Source: Saposhnikovia divaricata
Lineage: Eukaryota > Streptophyta > Magnoliopsida > Apiales > Apiaceae
Reading direction: 5' to 3'
NCBI GenBank assembly: GCA_036435485.1
Contig: CM071597.1
Location: 52,993,881-53,057,880, forward strand
Length of the DNA stretch: 64,000 nucleotides
Shown: one piece after another, positions 1 through 12,426 of the stretch
Layout of the letters: the number at the start of each line of letters is the position of its first letter
Numbering within the stretch: the stretch's first letter is position 1
Made by a program: the position numbers and the translations under genes
Notes under the pieces: model-generated
Seen by the model: the letters and a program-made list of their open reading frames with translations, nothing else
What the model was told of the DNA's origin: nothing
Databases searched by the model: none

Positions 1-1357
1 TGTGTTTGTCGTGTACCAAAGGCCAAACACAAAATTAATACTAAATCTCGATCATGTATTTTTCTGTTTATATAATTTTGTGTTTTATACTTATAATACA
101 AATATATAAATTAAATTTTCGTATCATTTTATACCATGTTTTTGTATTATGTGATAAATTATGTGCAAAAGTAGTTCAGAATCTTGGTATATGGATATAA
201 ACAGAATAGATAATATGAAGTATTACCCTATTTAAAATTAATATTTAAAATTCAACTAGTATGATGGCTTGAATAGATAGCCAAGCTGATAAAACAGGGC
301 AGGGCCGTGATCAGCTTACCAAACACTGATTGGACGACAGCTAGATGGCAACCCAACATGGGTCAGCGGCCCAGCTGGCAGAACGGATCACGTTCTTGTT
401 TTCACCCCACACGCTGCTTTCTTCTAGTACTGTAAAGTGTAAACCTCCTTTACAGAAAGTGCGGTGTTAGATGCTAAATTGCTATTGTTATTGCTGTAAT
501 ATAGAACTAAAAAGTGAATTTTGGTGCTAAAATAGAATTTACCCTTCAAACCTAGTTCTATAAATAATTTCAAATTTAACCAACTCTTTTAATTTTTACC
601 TAACTCTTTTAACTTTTATTGAATATTCTCAACAAACTCATCTCATTCTAGTTAAATGATGATGTGGCATATATGTATAAATGCATCTTTGCTTTCAAAT
701 TTAGTACCAAGAATGCATAATATAGCAATAGCATCAAGAATGCATCAAACTATAACACCCTTTTGGAGATGAGTTTTTTAGCACTTGGTGCTATAATATA
801 GCAATAACACCAAGGATAACATTACATTGGATTTGTTCCTCGTCGAAATCGATGGACAATCCATTTTCGCTTAACTTTGGTACACGGAATTTATATTAAA
901 TTTCGTTAACTATTGTACCTTAAAAAACATGTTGAAATGACTAATACAATTGAGTATTTATTAGCAAAAAAAACAAAACAAAAAACCGTACCACCTCTTA
1001 CTCTAATAAACTTGAAAACTTACAAAAAAAATATTAACTTGAATAATTTAAAATGGGCGAGAAAATTAAAGACAACCAATAACGAGTGTATACGCAAAAA
1101 TAGCCGGCAATTAACAAACAATTTGAAAGTGCTATTCAGTCCAGGTCCTGGCGGAGTTGTGTACAAGTTAATTAAAAAGAAATGAAAATCATTGGGTCAC
1201 GTAAATGAATAATAGTAATCGATAGTATGGATTGTTATTGTTGTTGTTATTAGTAAGGAAAATAATTCAGTAGAGGGAGCGCACTCAAAACCGCGTTTAG
1301 TTGCCTGCCTACGACTACACTTTGTTTATTCATTCAGGGCGAATGGGACAATTCATG
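1..1357. other. AT-rich intergenic stretch, no gene seen
   Basis: No reading frame here resembles a protein I recognise; the longest (913-1185, 90 codons) is a lysine/asparagine-rich product of AT-rich DNA with no domain. The only structure is a possible decayed Tourist-like MITE at about 440-772, listed separately. Confidence 0.6.
440..772. mobile_element. possible decayed Tourist-like MITE
   Basis: Read on the minus strand, the right part contains CTCCAAAAGGGTGTTATAG, close to the CATCTCCAA-type ends of Tourist elements. The left part (about 470-530) repeats TGCTAAATTGCTATTG and GGTGCTAAAATAG motifs that partly mirror the right arm (TGCTATTGCTATATTATG on the minus strand). The ends and target duplication cannot be fixed, so this is only a candidate. 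Confidence 0.35.
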
Positions 1358-1360
1358 TTA

Positions 1361-1716
1361 GAGCATCTCCAAGGATGCACACCCCTTACCAATTTTAGGG
1401 ATTTTCTTCTAAAAAACACTCTTCAACCACTTCTTCCATTCCCAATATATTTTAGGGGAGAGAAAATAGATCCCTATATGTGAGGATCCAAATATCAGCC
1501 CCTATCTTTCTCTCCTATCTTTCTCCGCGTCAACTGCTCCCCTTTCCATTGGTTGATTTATTTAAATTTCAAACTTTTAAATTTAAAATTAAACTTTTAA
1601 AATATAGGGTATCTATATAGGGATTATCATTGGAGTGAAATATCATTTTGATTTCCTATATTATTAATAATCCTTATTTTAAGGGCTAAGGAAAGAGTGT
1701 ATCCTTGGAGATGCTT
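1361..1716. mobile_element. Tourist-like (PIF/Harbinger) MITE, TSD TTA
   Basis: The 356 bp element has terminal inverted repeats AGCATCTCCAAGGATRCAC: the left arm starts at 1361 and the right arm ends at 1716. TTA flanks both sides (1358-1360 and 1717-1719), the target duplication expected of PIF/Harbinger MITEs. It has no coding capacity, so mobility would depend on a transposase supplied elsewhere. The interior is AT-rich. The outermost base pair of the repeats is mismatched. Confidence 0.8.
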
Positions 1717-1719
1717 TTA

Positions 1720-3336
1720 TAACCTTGACATCATTTGTATCCTTTTACACAGATAATAGATTTATCTGGATTTACGCAGATCAATTTCACGCTACGACCT
1801 CATAATCACTTTCACTGTATTTTGGTAGGTTCGTGTGGATCAATACTACCAAAAAATATCACAAGTTTCTACCTGCAATTAGAGTATCTTTTTTACCAAA
1901 ACTTCTTTCTTTCCTGTGTATTTAAAATGCTTTAGACTTGAGAGATTGTGGCATGAAAATCGTGAATCATGAAAAGACAGTGCTATGCTGTTAGGCTCAA
2001 AAAGTTCTATACAAAATACATATCAGTTAGTTTAATACTAATATTTAAAAAAAAAAAATTAAAAACCTTGAATAGAAAACCGAAGGACCTTAAATGGATG
2101 ACTGAATCAAAAAAAATGCAGCTGCATCATTTTTTGTTTGTACCGATGCAATGCTTGATCCCGTCAATGCTACAATGGTAGCCACTACTATGTTTACTGT
2201 CCTCTCCTATGCCACTATCACATCTTGCAAGTACTTCAGCAATATCCTTTTTGGAACATAGCTAGAATACTCCACTTGTAGAGGTGTGGGAAGTGAGATG
2301 TATGCAAACCTAAATACGTTTCCACAAACATCCGGCTTGAGTAATACATCAACTATATAGCACAAATCTGGTATAACGAGAGATTGCAAGTAACAAAGAA
2401 TCTTCAAATACTTGCTATCAGATACTAGTCCCTTCGCCTAAAATCAGAAAACAAAGGTCTGCATTATCTAATTACATCTTCAATCTGTTTTTCTAAACAT
2501 CTTTAAATGGGTTAGAAACTCCCATCAGAATACAATATTAACACCTGAGCTAGCTACACGCTATCCTGTATCAACAGTCAATACGTCATTGTACTACCTG
2601 CTAGCACACAGCAGGAGAGACATCCTTATAGTGGAGCCTATAATGTTTTCCTGCTTTCTTCAGTGCCCAAAAGAAAAAAAGAAGTAAAGTTACAAACAAT
2701 AATCCTCCTGAAGCTTTCAACCCCAGCAGAGTAGGTCAGTTACAACATTACGCATCTATATGTGGTTACATATTCTTTCAACCTGCAACAAATAAACTCA
2801 TGCCAGATAATTTTTTACATCACTAATTTGGAACTTAAATTTTTCTGGTATATGTACACTGCACAATTTAGAGGCCAGTGCTATATGTAAAGAACTACAG
2901 TGTTAAGGTCAAAGTGCTAAAATTCAGCTTTAGCAATGATGTGCGCAGCTGGCTACATCGTTAAAGATAAGGAAATGACGTGGATATATAGTTTTTAGCA
3001 TTCTGGGTTGATTTGGAGTGACACTTGTACATAGGTGCACTTCCTAGGAGGGTTATAATAAAATACTTGAACGGAGAAGGATAACATAAATCAATGAAAG
3101 CAAAAGTAAGGGTGAGGTGAGGGCTCTTTCCAAGGAACTGTGTCTCAGAATGCAACTTAAGGTAAAATAACTGGAGTTCATCCGAGTTCAAATAATTGGA
3201 GTTCATTCGAGTTCAAAAATAAAAAATAAAAAATAAAAAATAAATGGAGTTCATTAAAAGCATAGTAGAAAATCAATAGGCGTGGCATGGATGAGTAGAA
3301 AGTACATGCGAATTAGCAACAGGTAATACTAACCAG
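1720..3336. other. region downstream of the SWIB gene; no firm gene
   Basis: This presumably includes the 3' UTR of the minus-strand SWIB gene ending at 3337. A minus-strand frame ending at 2207 is open back to about 2430, where an AG acceptor-like site occurs; it would encode a hydrophobic 70-75 residue peptide I do not recognise. Short direct repeats (GGAGTTCATYCGAGTTCAAA) and an AAAAAAT-type run lie at 3172-3243. None of this is enough to call a gene. Confidence 0.45.
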
Positions 3337-6300
3337 TTAATGGGATTGCATATCAGATTTCTTGCTTAGATGATAGCGTGTTAACATCTCAGGTATACCC
3401 AAAGCCGAAATGCTCTCGCATTTAAGGAGCTCTTGAAGCTTCCCATCACACAGTATCACCATTGCATTTGAAGGATCCTAAAATTAAAGAAAATAGTAAT
3501 CTTTAATTTATCTTTTCCCTTCGTAAAATATACTTGCTCACTAACAATCATACAATCCCCAGTATAAAAGACACAAAACAAAAAGATCCTTTAAGATCCC
3601 TAAAATCAAGATGAGTTAAAACTTCAATTCTAGAGGTCGTAAACAAGTCCATATCTCATGACCACTTATCTGGCTACCAACCTCAAGCTGGTTGACTTTT
3701 ATGTATTCCCAAATTTGTCTCAACGCCTCTGCTTGTGACATTTCCCTTTCATCAGTACCAAAAAAGCTTGCAAGTTCTTCGGATATTATCACAATTGGAA
3801 CTATCTCGGTACATTTACTATCACAATTACTTTCAAGTTCAACACTAGCCTTCACTTTCTTCGAAACTCGATTTGTAGGCTCTGAAAGCACCAGAGAGTA
3901 TATTTCTCAATTCTTATGTAACAAGTAAAATAACCTCAGGAAAGTGGGGAAGTAGAAATTTGGACATACTTGTTGGTTCAAGTGGGATGATATGTTTAGC
4001 TAGCAACTTATTCATCTTGAACATGTCAGTACTGTCGGTCTCAAAAACTAAACGCAGCTCATCGTTGCAAACTATTTTCCTCTTGTTACTTGGATCTTGA
4101 AGGTTATTTTTCCTAATGTATATCCACAGCTGCTTCACAATCTGGACCAAATACAACAGGCTTTAGGGGTAATAGCAATATGTAGTAAACAACATGCTCA
4201 TTTACTGGTTCTAACCTCAGTCCTAGGTAGTGTTGGATGACCAACGATAGGCTGTAGCAAGGGAGAGACTCCGCATAGTTTGTTGAGGCCACCAGGTCCA
4301 CCTCTTTTTCTCTTCACCTTTTCAGCACTGAGAGACAATAACAAACATCACCCACCAAACAAGCAACATATAATTTGGAGTAATAAGAAGATAAAAATGA
4401 AAAGTCTGCCGAGGGGAAAACATTACAAGGGTGAGAAATGCAGACTTCATGTGTGCTAGTCCAGTTGCATGAGAAATCTTTAAGTCTAGTATTAAGATCT
4501 ATTTAGTATACTGTTCAAAACCATGTGCAACAATCATACGGACCAATAGGGCAAGACGCCTTTCATTTCCCACAACAAGATCAACAGTAAATCGGAGGCT
4601 TAATGACCTTTTCATCCTTGAAGTTTGAAACGGTGTACCCATAAAGCCTTAAACTATAAAAGCATATCTTTTCACCCTTCGGGTATCAGAATTGTATCTT
4701 TTTACCCCTACTCCGTGACAGATGGGAAAAATGACTGTAACGGTTTAAATCGGCAGGGGTAAATCAGACATTTCTAATCAAGCTGATACGAAGAAGTACA
4801 TTTTATATTTCTAATCAGACATATCGCTTGATCAGAAATGTCAGATTTACCCCTGGCGATTCAAACACTTATATTCATTTTTCCTATCTGTCGCGTCGCG
4901 GAGTAGGGCCAAAAATATACAACTCTAATACCTGAGGGCTGAAAAGATACGCTTTTATAGTTTAAGGCTTTATCAGTTAACTTCAAGGGAGAAAAGGTTA
5001 TAAGCCTAAATAGTATGCTTAGTTTCCTATGCTCATATCAATGGCTCTGAAATATGTATTTACTGGTAAGGATTTCGGACACCAGCCGCATTCGGTTTTC
5101 TGATGTAGCAAAATACATATAATTTTTGAAGAGAATTTGTACACCACACAATAAAACCGCAAATGTATGTCAAAAGATTTATGTAATTCAACTCTGAAAA
5201 ACAAATAAAAAAATGAGAAATGCTAGAGTCCCCAAAAAGGTTCCCAAAACTATTCCCAAATGATGAGTTGTCACTGTATTATTGGCTATTCCTTACATTA
5301 ATGAGATGGGCCCATCGTGCATACATATGAATCCACAAATAAAAATAAACCATGTGTCATTCGGGTACAAATTTGGGATTCGTTTCGGGATATGTAGCAT
5401 TGCTCATAAAAAATTGTTACAACTGTTTAAATAGCCAGGTTTGCAAACCACACCATAATAGCTAGATAGTTGTTGCCATATATCTAGATTCTAATTACCT
5501 TATACAAATACATACATATCTAAATAAAAGATATCGATTAACCAATCTAATTGTTTTATGATTTGCCTTAATCTCCTCTCCTCGAAAAAAAACTTAAGAT
5601 CGATTTTTATAGTAAATGAAAATTCAGAGGCTGATATAACACTCCATATAAAAGGACATGCATGATGGCACGACCTCGAACATATAATGGAATCAATCTA
5701 GGGAAGACAATTGATATCAATCATAAATTCATAGAATCAATCTGGAATAACAAAGTCAACGTGACAATTTGGGAAGCCGGAAGCCTTTTTGACATCTTAA
5801 AGACCTTGAAACTTTGTTTGAATCATTAACATCTTCTTGTACAACCTGATGTAGGACATCAATCAAAATGATATATGTTACTGGATTCAGAAAATCCACC
5901 AGCACTAAGGTGATTTAACCTCAGGAAAACCATTACCATTACTCATAGGACTTACTAGGATTCCTCAATCGCATAAGAAAGAAATTTGTTAGGATCACAA
6001 CCAGGAGAGATATGTTAATTCAAAATCAATCAAAGTCGGTCTTCTAACGATTATATTTCCTTATATAGGTGTAAATCCTAAAAAATTAACCACTAAATAA
6101 TATCTTAAATAAAGGAAACAAACCCCTTTCTTATATTCTAACAACAATTCATCATCTAGAATATTTCTAATGATCTATTTATACAATATAAACTAGACTT
6201 TATAATAAATTACAATTAAATCTATTCTTAAAAACAAAATAAAATAGATAGAAATTAATATTTAAATTTCGTGCTCCACATCACAACCTTCACATTTTCT

Positions 6301-8755
6301 TATACTCTTTTAAGAGACTTCTTACTTTAAATAATATTAAGAGTCAACTTGGTGCACAAATCACTGAATAGCTTTGCTCATGCATTCTGGTCTTTTCGTG
6401 TTAGTCACATAATTGGTCACAATTTAATCTTTAATTCTTCGAAGATTAAGAACCATGAAGATAAGCTTGTTTAATGATGCCTTTAAGATCATGAAGACGT
6501 TCATCAAGATGAAAACTTTGAATAAAGAGACATGCTAAAAAAATGATTAAATTGGAAACAGAAAAATCAAAGGAGTACTAGAGTTTTTTTTTATCTTGAT
6601 ACCACCAATGTAGTAGACTTAAACACATCGTATATCCACACATATGTTTCAAAACATTCAAACACTTCAATTTTTTAAGATAAAATAATGCTAGATTAGT
6701 ACAATTTAAATAGAGATCCTAAAACATGGAGAGTAAGTCAAAGTCACAGATATAAGGAAACTTATCCTAATGATAATCTAGATTTCTATTGAATAACTAT
6801 TACCATATCTCTAAAATGTATGAAACGGAAAGACTAGAATCGATAGATGACTTCCGGCCTCTATATGATAGCTATGATTATGAGACTAGAAAAGATAGGA
6901 ATTATTTAGGCGAGAACAAAGAATCTTGGCCACTGAACCATCGCTTTTTAAGCAAATCAAAGACCTGGAAATTCTAGAATACTCTTAATTACTCCCTCCA
7001 TCCAATTTACATGGCTGAATTTCCATTTTAGCCTGTCCCAAAATAACCAAAAATAACCAATAGATTCCTTTTTTTATATATAATATCTTTCTTCTATGCC
7101 TAATCTGATGAGAAAAAATTGGGAGTACATTTTGTAGAAGATAAAATATGTATGTATACTTTCCATTTTAGCCCGTCCCAAAATAACCAATAGATTCCTT
7201 TTTTTATATATAACATCTTTCTTCTATGCCTAATCTGATGAGAAAAAATTGGGAGTACATTTTGTAGAAGATAAAATATGTATGTTCACTCTTTTTCTCT
7301 TTCTTATTGGGACACATATATATTTACACGTAAACTTACATGACTAATTTTAAAAAGGGCTAGTCTACAAGCTAAAGCATTCAAGTTGTCTTGATCTAAG
7401 TGAAAAGTCAAAAAGCCATTTAAATTGTGAGAAAGGGAATATATAATACAATTTTTATTTTTTTCTAATTGATTATACAAATATTTATTTACAAATGCAC
7501 TCCCATCCAAATAAGAATGTAAGATAGCTAACAATAGTTATTTGTTTTTATGCTCGAACATTAGTTATGGACAATTTTTGGTCAGTGAATAGGGAACCTA
7601 TGACGCTATAGATTTACTACCCTAGAGTTGATGGTCAAACAGATATACTTTTTTTACATTTCAATGCATTTTACCCTCTGGATTCACAGAACATGCACTG
7701 TAGCAACCAAACAATGGTGAATGCTAACAAAGTCAAATGTGAAACTTGACAACATCAGAATACCAGAACGGAGAAATGCAGAAATGTAGAAGTTCAATTG
7801 ATAATTTGAAGGATTATGATTAGGCAACAATTATGCAAGACAGTCTTAATCAACTGGTAGTCGTGACCGCCAAGGAAGGCTAGAGGTTCTTGAATGTAAT
7901 GGAGATGCTCAACAAGATGTGTTTCTTGAGTTTAAGAAGAAACAAAAAATTACTTTTCTGTTTTCTAAGACTAAAATACGAGACTCAACTTGCTGGTAGA
8001 AGAGAAATAATGAAATACAGTTATGAGGTGAAAGTTGCCTTGCAACCTCATTTTTTGCGGCTAATTACAAGTAAAATCATATATGCAATTCATACAGTTA
8101 AAACAAGATAATCTTTCCATGACTGAATATACTAATAAGTTTAATCACTTGTTCAGATACATATTTAATAGAAATCAACAACAACAAAAAATACGAGCAA
8201 AATACAAAGTAGTGCAGTGGTAAAATGTGTAACAAGAATTACGACAACAAGAAAGAAGAAAGCAAACCTCCTTTTAAGAGACTGAGGAGCAGGCGATCTC
8301 GGGACAGCAGTAGAAGTACTAGTACTCGTAGTCGTAGTAGTAGTAGCAACAGCAGCAGCAGCTGCATACGTCTCGAATTGCAGCTGTTGCGATTGCGGGG
8401 GCCGAAAAGACAACTCTTGAGAAGTAGGGCGAACACCGAAAGCGCTGCGCGGAGGAGCAGGGGCAGGGTGGAAAATAGGATGTTGTTGGAGGGCAAAATG
8501 GTCTTTGTGAGGTTGTGGATGGAGTAATTGAGGAGGAGGGCGGAGGAGATACTGGATGTGACTGCGAATGAAATCGATTTTGTGGGAGAGATTAAACCCT
8601 AATTTCGACTGTAGCTGCTGTACGACGTCGTGTAGTGATGTGTAGGTAGTGAAATTAGGGTTTGCCTCTCGAAGGAGAGTCTCCACACTCTCTGCTATGT
8701 CTTGGTCCGTTACCATTTTCACCGCCGCCGGACCACCACCTTGCTCTCTTACCAT
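3337..8755 (-). CDS. DEK_C plus double SWIB/MDM2-domain protein, five exons
   Basis: I assembled five exons on the minus strand: 8755-8268, 4327-4216, 4141-3970, 3881-3682 and 3477-3337. All introns are GT-AG and phases match, giving 1113 nt, 370 residues plus stop. Residues about 14-70 (VTDQDIAESVETLLREANP onward) form a DEK_C-like helical domain. Residues 75-160 are Pro/Gln/His-rich with Ala and Thr/Ser runs. SWIB domain 1 (about 170-255) starts with KRGGPGGLNK and contains QDPSNKRKIVCNDELR and MFKMNKLLAKHI. SWIB domain 2 (about 285-365) contains FFGTDEREMS and ESISALGIPEML. The order and length fit the plant SWIB/BAF60b family, nuclear chromatin-associated proteins; the function here is inferred from the family. 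The start could be Met1 or Met14. Exon 1 joins exon 2 in phase across a 3.94 kb intron, but a small extra exon of a multiple of 3 nt cannot be excluded. Confidence 0.88.
4597..5006. mobile_element. long-TIR Mutator-like MITE in SWIB intron 1
   Basis: The two halves of this 410 bp segment are imperfect inverted copies of each other. Each arm is nearly 200 bp and shares, for example, AAAGCCTTAAACTATAAAAG on opposite strands. The flanking 9-mers TAAATCGGA (4588-4596) and TAAATAGTA (5007-5015) agree at 7 of 9 positions, as expected for a decayed Mutator-type duplication. It has no coding capacity. Transcribed with the intron, it could fold into a long hairpin. Confidence 0.7.
5215..5405. mobile_element. 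short MITE with GAGMAATGCTA ends in SWIB intron 1
   Basis: The left end GAGAAATGCTAGAGTCCC is mirrored by the right end, which on the minus strand reads GAGCAATGCTACATATCCC. The imperfect inverted repeats run about 50 bp into each side. AT-rich flanks ATAAAAAAAT and ATAAAAAATT may be a decayed 9-10 bp duplication. The ends resemble Mutator-like MITEs of plants; the superfamily is inferred. Confidence 0.6.
5406..6991. other. intron 1 sequence of the SWIB gene, no further feature
   Basis: AT-rich sequence inside the 3.9 kb first intron. A 62-codon plus-strand frame at 6789-6977 has no recognisable domain and looks like chance. I see no RNA gene or repeat here. Confidence 0.5.
6992..7315. mobile_element. 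Stowaway-derived repeat with internal 140 bp tandem duplication
   Basis: The left end CTCCCTCCATCCAATTTA follows a TA at 6990-6991, the classic start of a Stowaway (Tc1/mariner) MITE. Inside, a 140 bp unit beginning TTCCATTTTAGCC occurs at 7021 and again at 7161, nearly identical to about 7286. The first copy has an extra AACCAAAAAT-type repeat. The right end (about 7300-7315, TATTGGGACA) is only a weak match to the left, so the right boundary is approximate. Confidence 0.6.
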
Positions 8756-8756
8756 A

Positions 8757-8775
8757 CTCTCTCTCTCTCTCTCTC
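8757..8775. repeat. CT microsatellite just upstream of the SWIB start codon
   Basis: A run of CT dinucleotides (GA on the gene strand) begins two bases before the first ATG of the SWIB gene. Such tracts are common in plant 5' UTRs and core promoters; a regulatory role here is only inferred. Confidence 0.8.
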
Positions 8776-9312
8776 GTTTAATCTATCCGCCCTCTTTGTC
8801 TCTATCCTACCGAATTCATTTCACAAAATTTAAATTATTATTTTGTTTAAATATTTGTAATTTCCTTTTGATTAAATTGCATTTGCAGTCTTTAGTTTGG
8901 CGTTTTAACACTTCAAATCCTATAGTTCAAGTATGTACAGATAGACTAAAATCAAACGAGTTCATGTACATTATACTACTATCTATCTAAGAAGTTGGAT
9001 TTGGGATCTGGAATGGGCATTTTAATCCATATTTTCTAAAAAACAACATGGTTATGAAAAGAACTATAGTGTATTTTTATTATGAACATATATCCTTTTT
9101 GTTTGATTTTGATGTTTTACGGGTCATAATTTTTCACTTTTAGATTTATTTGTTTAATTTTTTCGATGAATGTTTCAGTTGTTCAGTTTTGTATTTTAAA
9201 GTTCTTATATGCTACAAATTTCACTATGTTTTGGTTAGATAATTAAAATATTTTTTATTTTTTAGCTTTTAGTTTTCTTATTTATGATTGATGGTGATTT
9301 ATGTGCTTAATA
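8776..9312. other. upstream/promoter side of the SWIB gene
   Basis: AT-rich region containing the probable promoter of the minus-strand SWIB gene. I see no clear TATA box at a defined distance and no other gene. Confidence 0.4.
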
Positions 9313-9572
9313 CTCCCTCAGTTTTAAATTAGTAATCTACTTTCCAAACAAAATTATTTCAAAATGGTTGTCTCACTTCTACTTTCAAAATAATTTTTTA
9401 CCTAAACTTCCTGTATTATCCTTGAGTTTTAACTTCCTTGATTGACTTTATATACTTATTTTTATAACCATTGCAATAAATATGGGTACATATGGAATTA
9501 GATCATCAATGTTTGAGTTTCCTAATATGCATAATTTTTTTAAAGTGTACTACTAATTTGAAACGGAAAGAG
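9313..9572. mobile_element. Stowaway MITE, TSD TA
   Basis: The 260 bp element starts CTCCCTCAGTTTTAAATTAG and its other end on the minus strand reads CTCTTTCCGTTTCAAATTAG. Both sides are flanked by TA (9311-9312 and 9573-9574). Ends, duplication and size all fit a Stowaway (Tc1/mariner-type) MITE. It has no coding capacity. Confidence 0.85.
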
Positions 9573-9574
9573 TA

Positions 9575-11720
9575 TTATGTATTTGATGTGATTTTGTTGT
9601 GCTAGTTTAAATAGGTCCATGCTACAATTTTGACTTTGTTTTAGTTAATTATCAAATTTTCTTATGAATGATTCTAGTAGAACTTAATTTAGTGAAAAAC
9701 AAATTTTATGAGTGAAATTCTAATCCAAGATTCTAGACTTCTCAAATAATTGAAATATAAATTCTCTTGACACCTAGAACAAGTCTTTTTGAAATTCTTT
9801 TCAGTTCTCGACTAAGTCTTTTTAAGATATCAAATGAGAAACCTCTTGACATCTCGATCTATTCTATATTAGTTCTCGAATGCCTGAGTTCTCTAATAGT
9901 TCAGATTGAGATATCGAATTATCTGATAAGCCTGGAATTTAGCTGAATTTGAACCGTTTTTGAATTTTTTTATTTAATTTTGAATTCAGTCATAAATACA
10001 TGTATTTTGTTCAATTTAGAATTTCTTTAAATTGAATATATCCACATCTATGAGTTATCGATTAAGTCTTTTTAGACATATCAAAAATTTCTTTTTCACT
10101 TCTCGAATGCTTGACTTGTCTATGCCAGATCCATTATGTATTTAGACATTCTAGAATAGTTTTGCGGGATTTGAAATTGTTGAAACCATGGCTAATGAAG
10201 ATGGCATTTACTCAAACATCATATCATGCAATATTCAGGACAGGGAGATAACTTTTGATGCTAATGATATGAGCCAAGCCTCAGACCTTTACCAAGAAGC
10301 ATACAACCCCTTGGTTAGTGACAATGAATTGATTGAGTTCAAAGAACTCATAAACTATAGTACGGCCATAGAAACTTGAAAGCTCAACAAGAAGTATCTA
10401 AGGAAAAAGTGGAGCTTTGTATTTGGAACATTACTCAGCGTATTCACCTGTAGAAAAACCAATTTTGATTAAATCACTGCCCCGGTTCAGCAAATTGGGT
10501 TCTCTTTGGCTTATGACACCCGGATTGATGTTCTATAAGTGTGAAAACTCATATCTTTAACTGTTAAGATTTCAAGTGTAATTTTAAGAATCTCTCTCTC
10601 TCTGAGGAATCAAAACTGAAAATACAACTTTGCATTCATAATTTTTAGCAACCTGAGATCTAATACAACGTTAGATTTAAAGTGAAATTGTGTGTTCTTT
10701 ACTTTCATAGTTTTCATACAACATACAATTTACTCTAAACATGTTTAAACAACCAACATTCGAAGAAAAAGTAGATAATACATTCATCCCCCTGCATTAT
10801 CTAGGTGTACTTCATACTCAACACTGGTGATTTTTGATTTGTCTTTAAGCAAATATTTGCGGTCTCTGTCGTTGATACTTAGATAGATCTAATTCGAAAT
10901 AGAATGATTTTTTGTGCTAGAATTCAACTTTTTTGAGTTACTAAAATTAAGTTGTTTTCCTTTAATTTAAATATCTTTATGTACAAATTTAATATTTGCT
11001 TTCAAGTTGCATGTTTTGTAACGGTGTATTTAATATTCTTTCCATATATATGTTATATTAGTATGTAGGTTTTAATTCAAAAAATTTGTTTAACTGATTT
11101 GGTTTTTCATATGTGTATATATATGTTAATGTGATTTTAATCTTTTTAGGAAATAGAGTTATTCATATCATTAATGTTTAGATATTAATATTTATCTATT
11201 TGTTTTTAAATTAAATTTTTTAAAATTCAGTTATTTTTTAAGTTGAAATTTTTAATCGTAATTTTTGAATTCGAATTTTGAATATTTTATTTGTTGTAGT
11301 TTTTACAAATATGTTTGGAGTTAGTGTCACACAAGATGACTTCTGTACCTATGCGAGGTAGTGCAACATATGATAGAATTTCTGGGGACATCTTTGCATG
11401 TCGTTCAGTTAGATGATAAATTTTCTTGAATGAAAGAAGTCCGTACTTACGAGTATTGAGTTCGATACAATTCATCCATTGCGAACGTTAGTTCTGTCAG
11501 AAAAAGAAAAATGACAAAAGTTTGATGCATTAGTTGCCAAGTAAAAGTTGTGGCAAGATTAAAATTCTTAAGAGACATGTGCTTTCCTTATCTCGGGTAT
11601 TTTATAAGAAACAAAAAAAAAGATGCAAAAATTGAATTATCTATCCTGTACTACAGAACCAAGGACCAGTACTTGGTGATGACATCCCAATTCTCAAGCA
11701 GATGCCTTATACCACTCGCA
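9575..11720. other. AT-rich stretch without a firm gene
   Basis: A 63-codon plus-strand frame at 10188-10379 (starting MANEDGIYSNIISC) has no domain I recognise and no support around it. The part next to 11720 may be the start of the interior of the copia-like element whose LTR begins there (possible degenerate primer site at 11704-11715). Otherwise I see nothing. Confidence 0.4.
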
Positions 11721-12426
11721 TGCAGGACATATATGTGAAATAATCTGCGATAAATAACAATATGTGTACGAATAACAAATAGGTGTAACAGTGAATAAGC
11801 AAATAAATAAACAAGAGAAGGATATAAGAGATTCTCGAGTCCAGCGAAAAAGTTGACTCCTTAAAGCTATTTCGCCTCTCACCGTGTGTGTGAAACGATA
11901 GCCTCCCATGATAAAATGAGAAAACGATGGCGTTGCAGAGAACGGTACCTTCGGCGAGCAAGAACGAGCAAGAAACTGTCATCAGAGAAAAGGGAGAGAT
12001 GTATTTGGATGTGTTTAGGCTGCGAATGAGATGAATAACCCTAGACCCTAAGGGGGTATTTATAGGATTGATAAGAATTGTTCACTAAACAACTGCCTTA
12101 ATTAATTAACCGCGTTAATTAAAACAGTCGGTGTCAAAAAAGTCCAGGATAAGCTTCTGCGCTACACAAATACCATAATTAATTAACGCGTCAATTAGTT
12201 ATGGCAAAAAAATCTGTAATTAAAACAGATTTGATTTTACCGAATCAATTTATTTTAAGCCAAAGCCTAGTAGAAACAAAAAATTAGCAAAACCGGTCCG
12301 GGTTTAGCCGGTCCAATTTTATGTTGCATTCGTGTCTGCAGGTTGCACACGCGGAAAGCCCGAAGGCTTATGAAGCCTCGGATTTCCCCTCGAAAGCCCA
12401 AAATTCGCATCTCCCCTGCGCATCCG
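11721..12426 (-). mobile_element. copia-like LTR, distal part (interrupted by the gypsy nest)
   Basis: On the minus strand this continues the LTR that begins at 56401. It holds a promoter-like TATAAATACCCC (about 12052-12063) upstream of a pyrimidine-rich leader, which fits an LTR transcription start. On the inner side TGGTATAAGG (minus strand, 11704-11715 region) may be a decayed initiator-Met tRNA primer site. The exact 3' LTR edge (near 11721, ending TGCA) is uncertain. The gypsy element at 12427-56073 splits it, with TSD ATCCG at 12422-12426 and 56074-56078. Confidence 0.5.
12173..12204. repeat. near-perfect 32 bp palindrome with ACGCGT core
   Basis: CCATAAYTAATT arms flank an ACGCGT centre, so the segment reads almost the same on both strands. 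It lies in the copia-like LTR, near related TTAATTAA/CGCG motifs at 12100-12122. Confidence 0.6.

Noticed and set aside
8225..8527. Plus-strand Arg/Ser-rich frame resembling an SR protein
   Set aside because: It is antisense to exon 1 of the SWIB gene and arises from its trinucleotide repeats.
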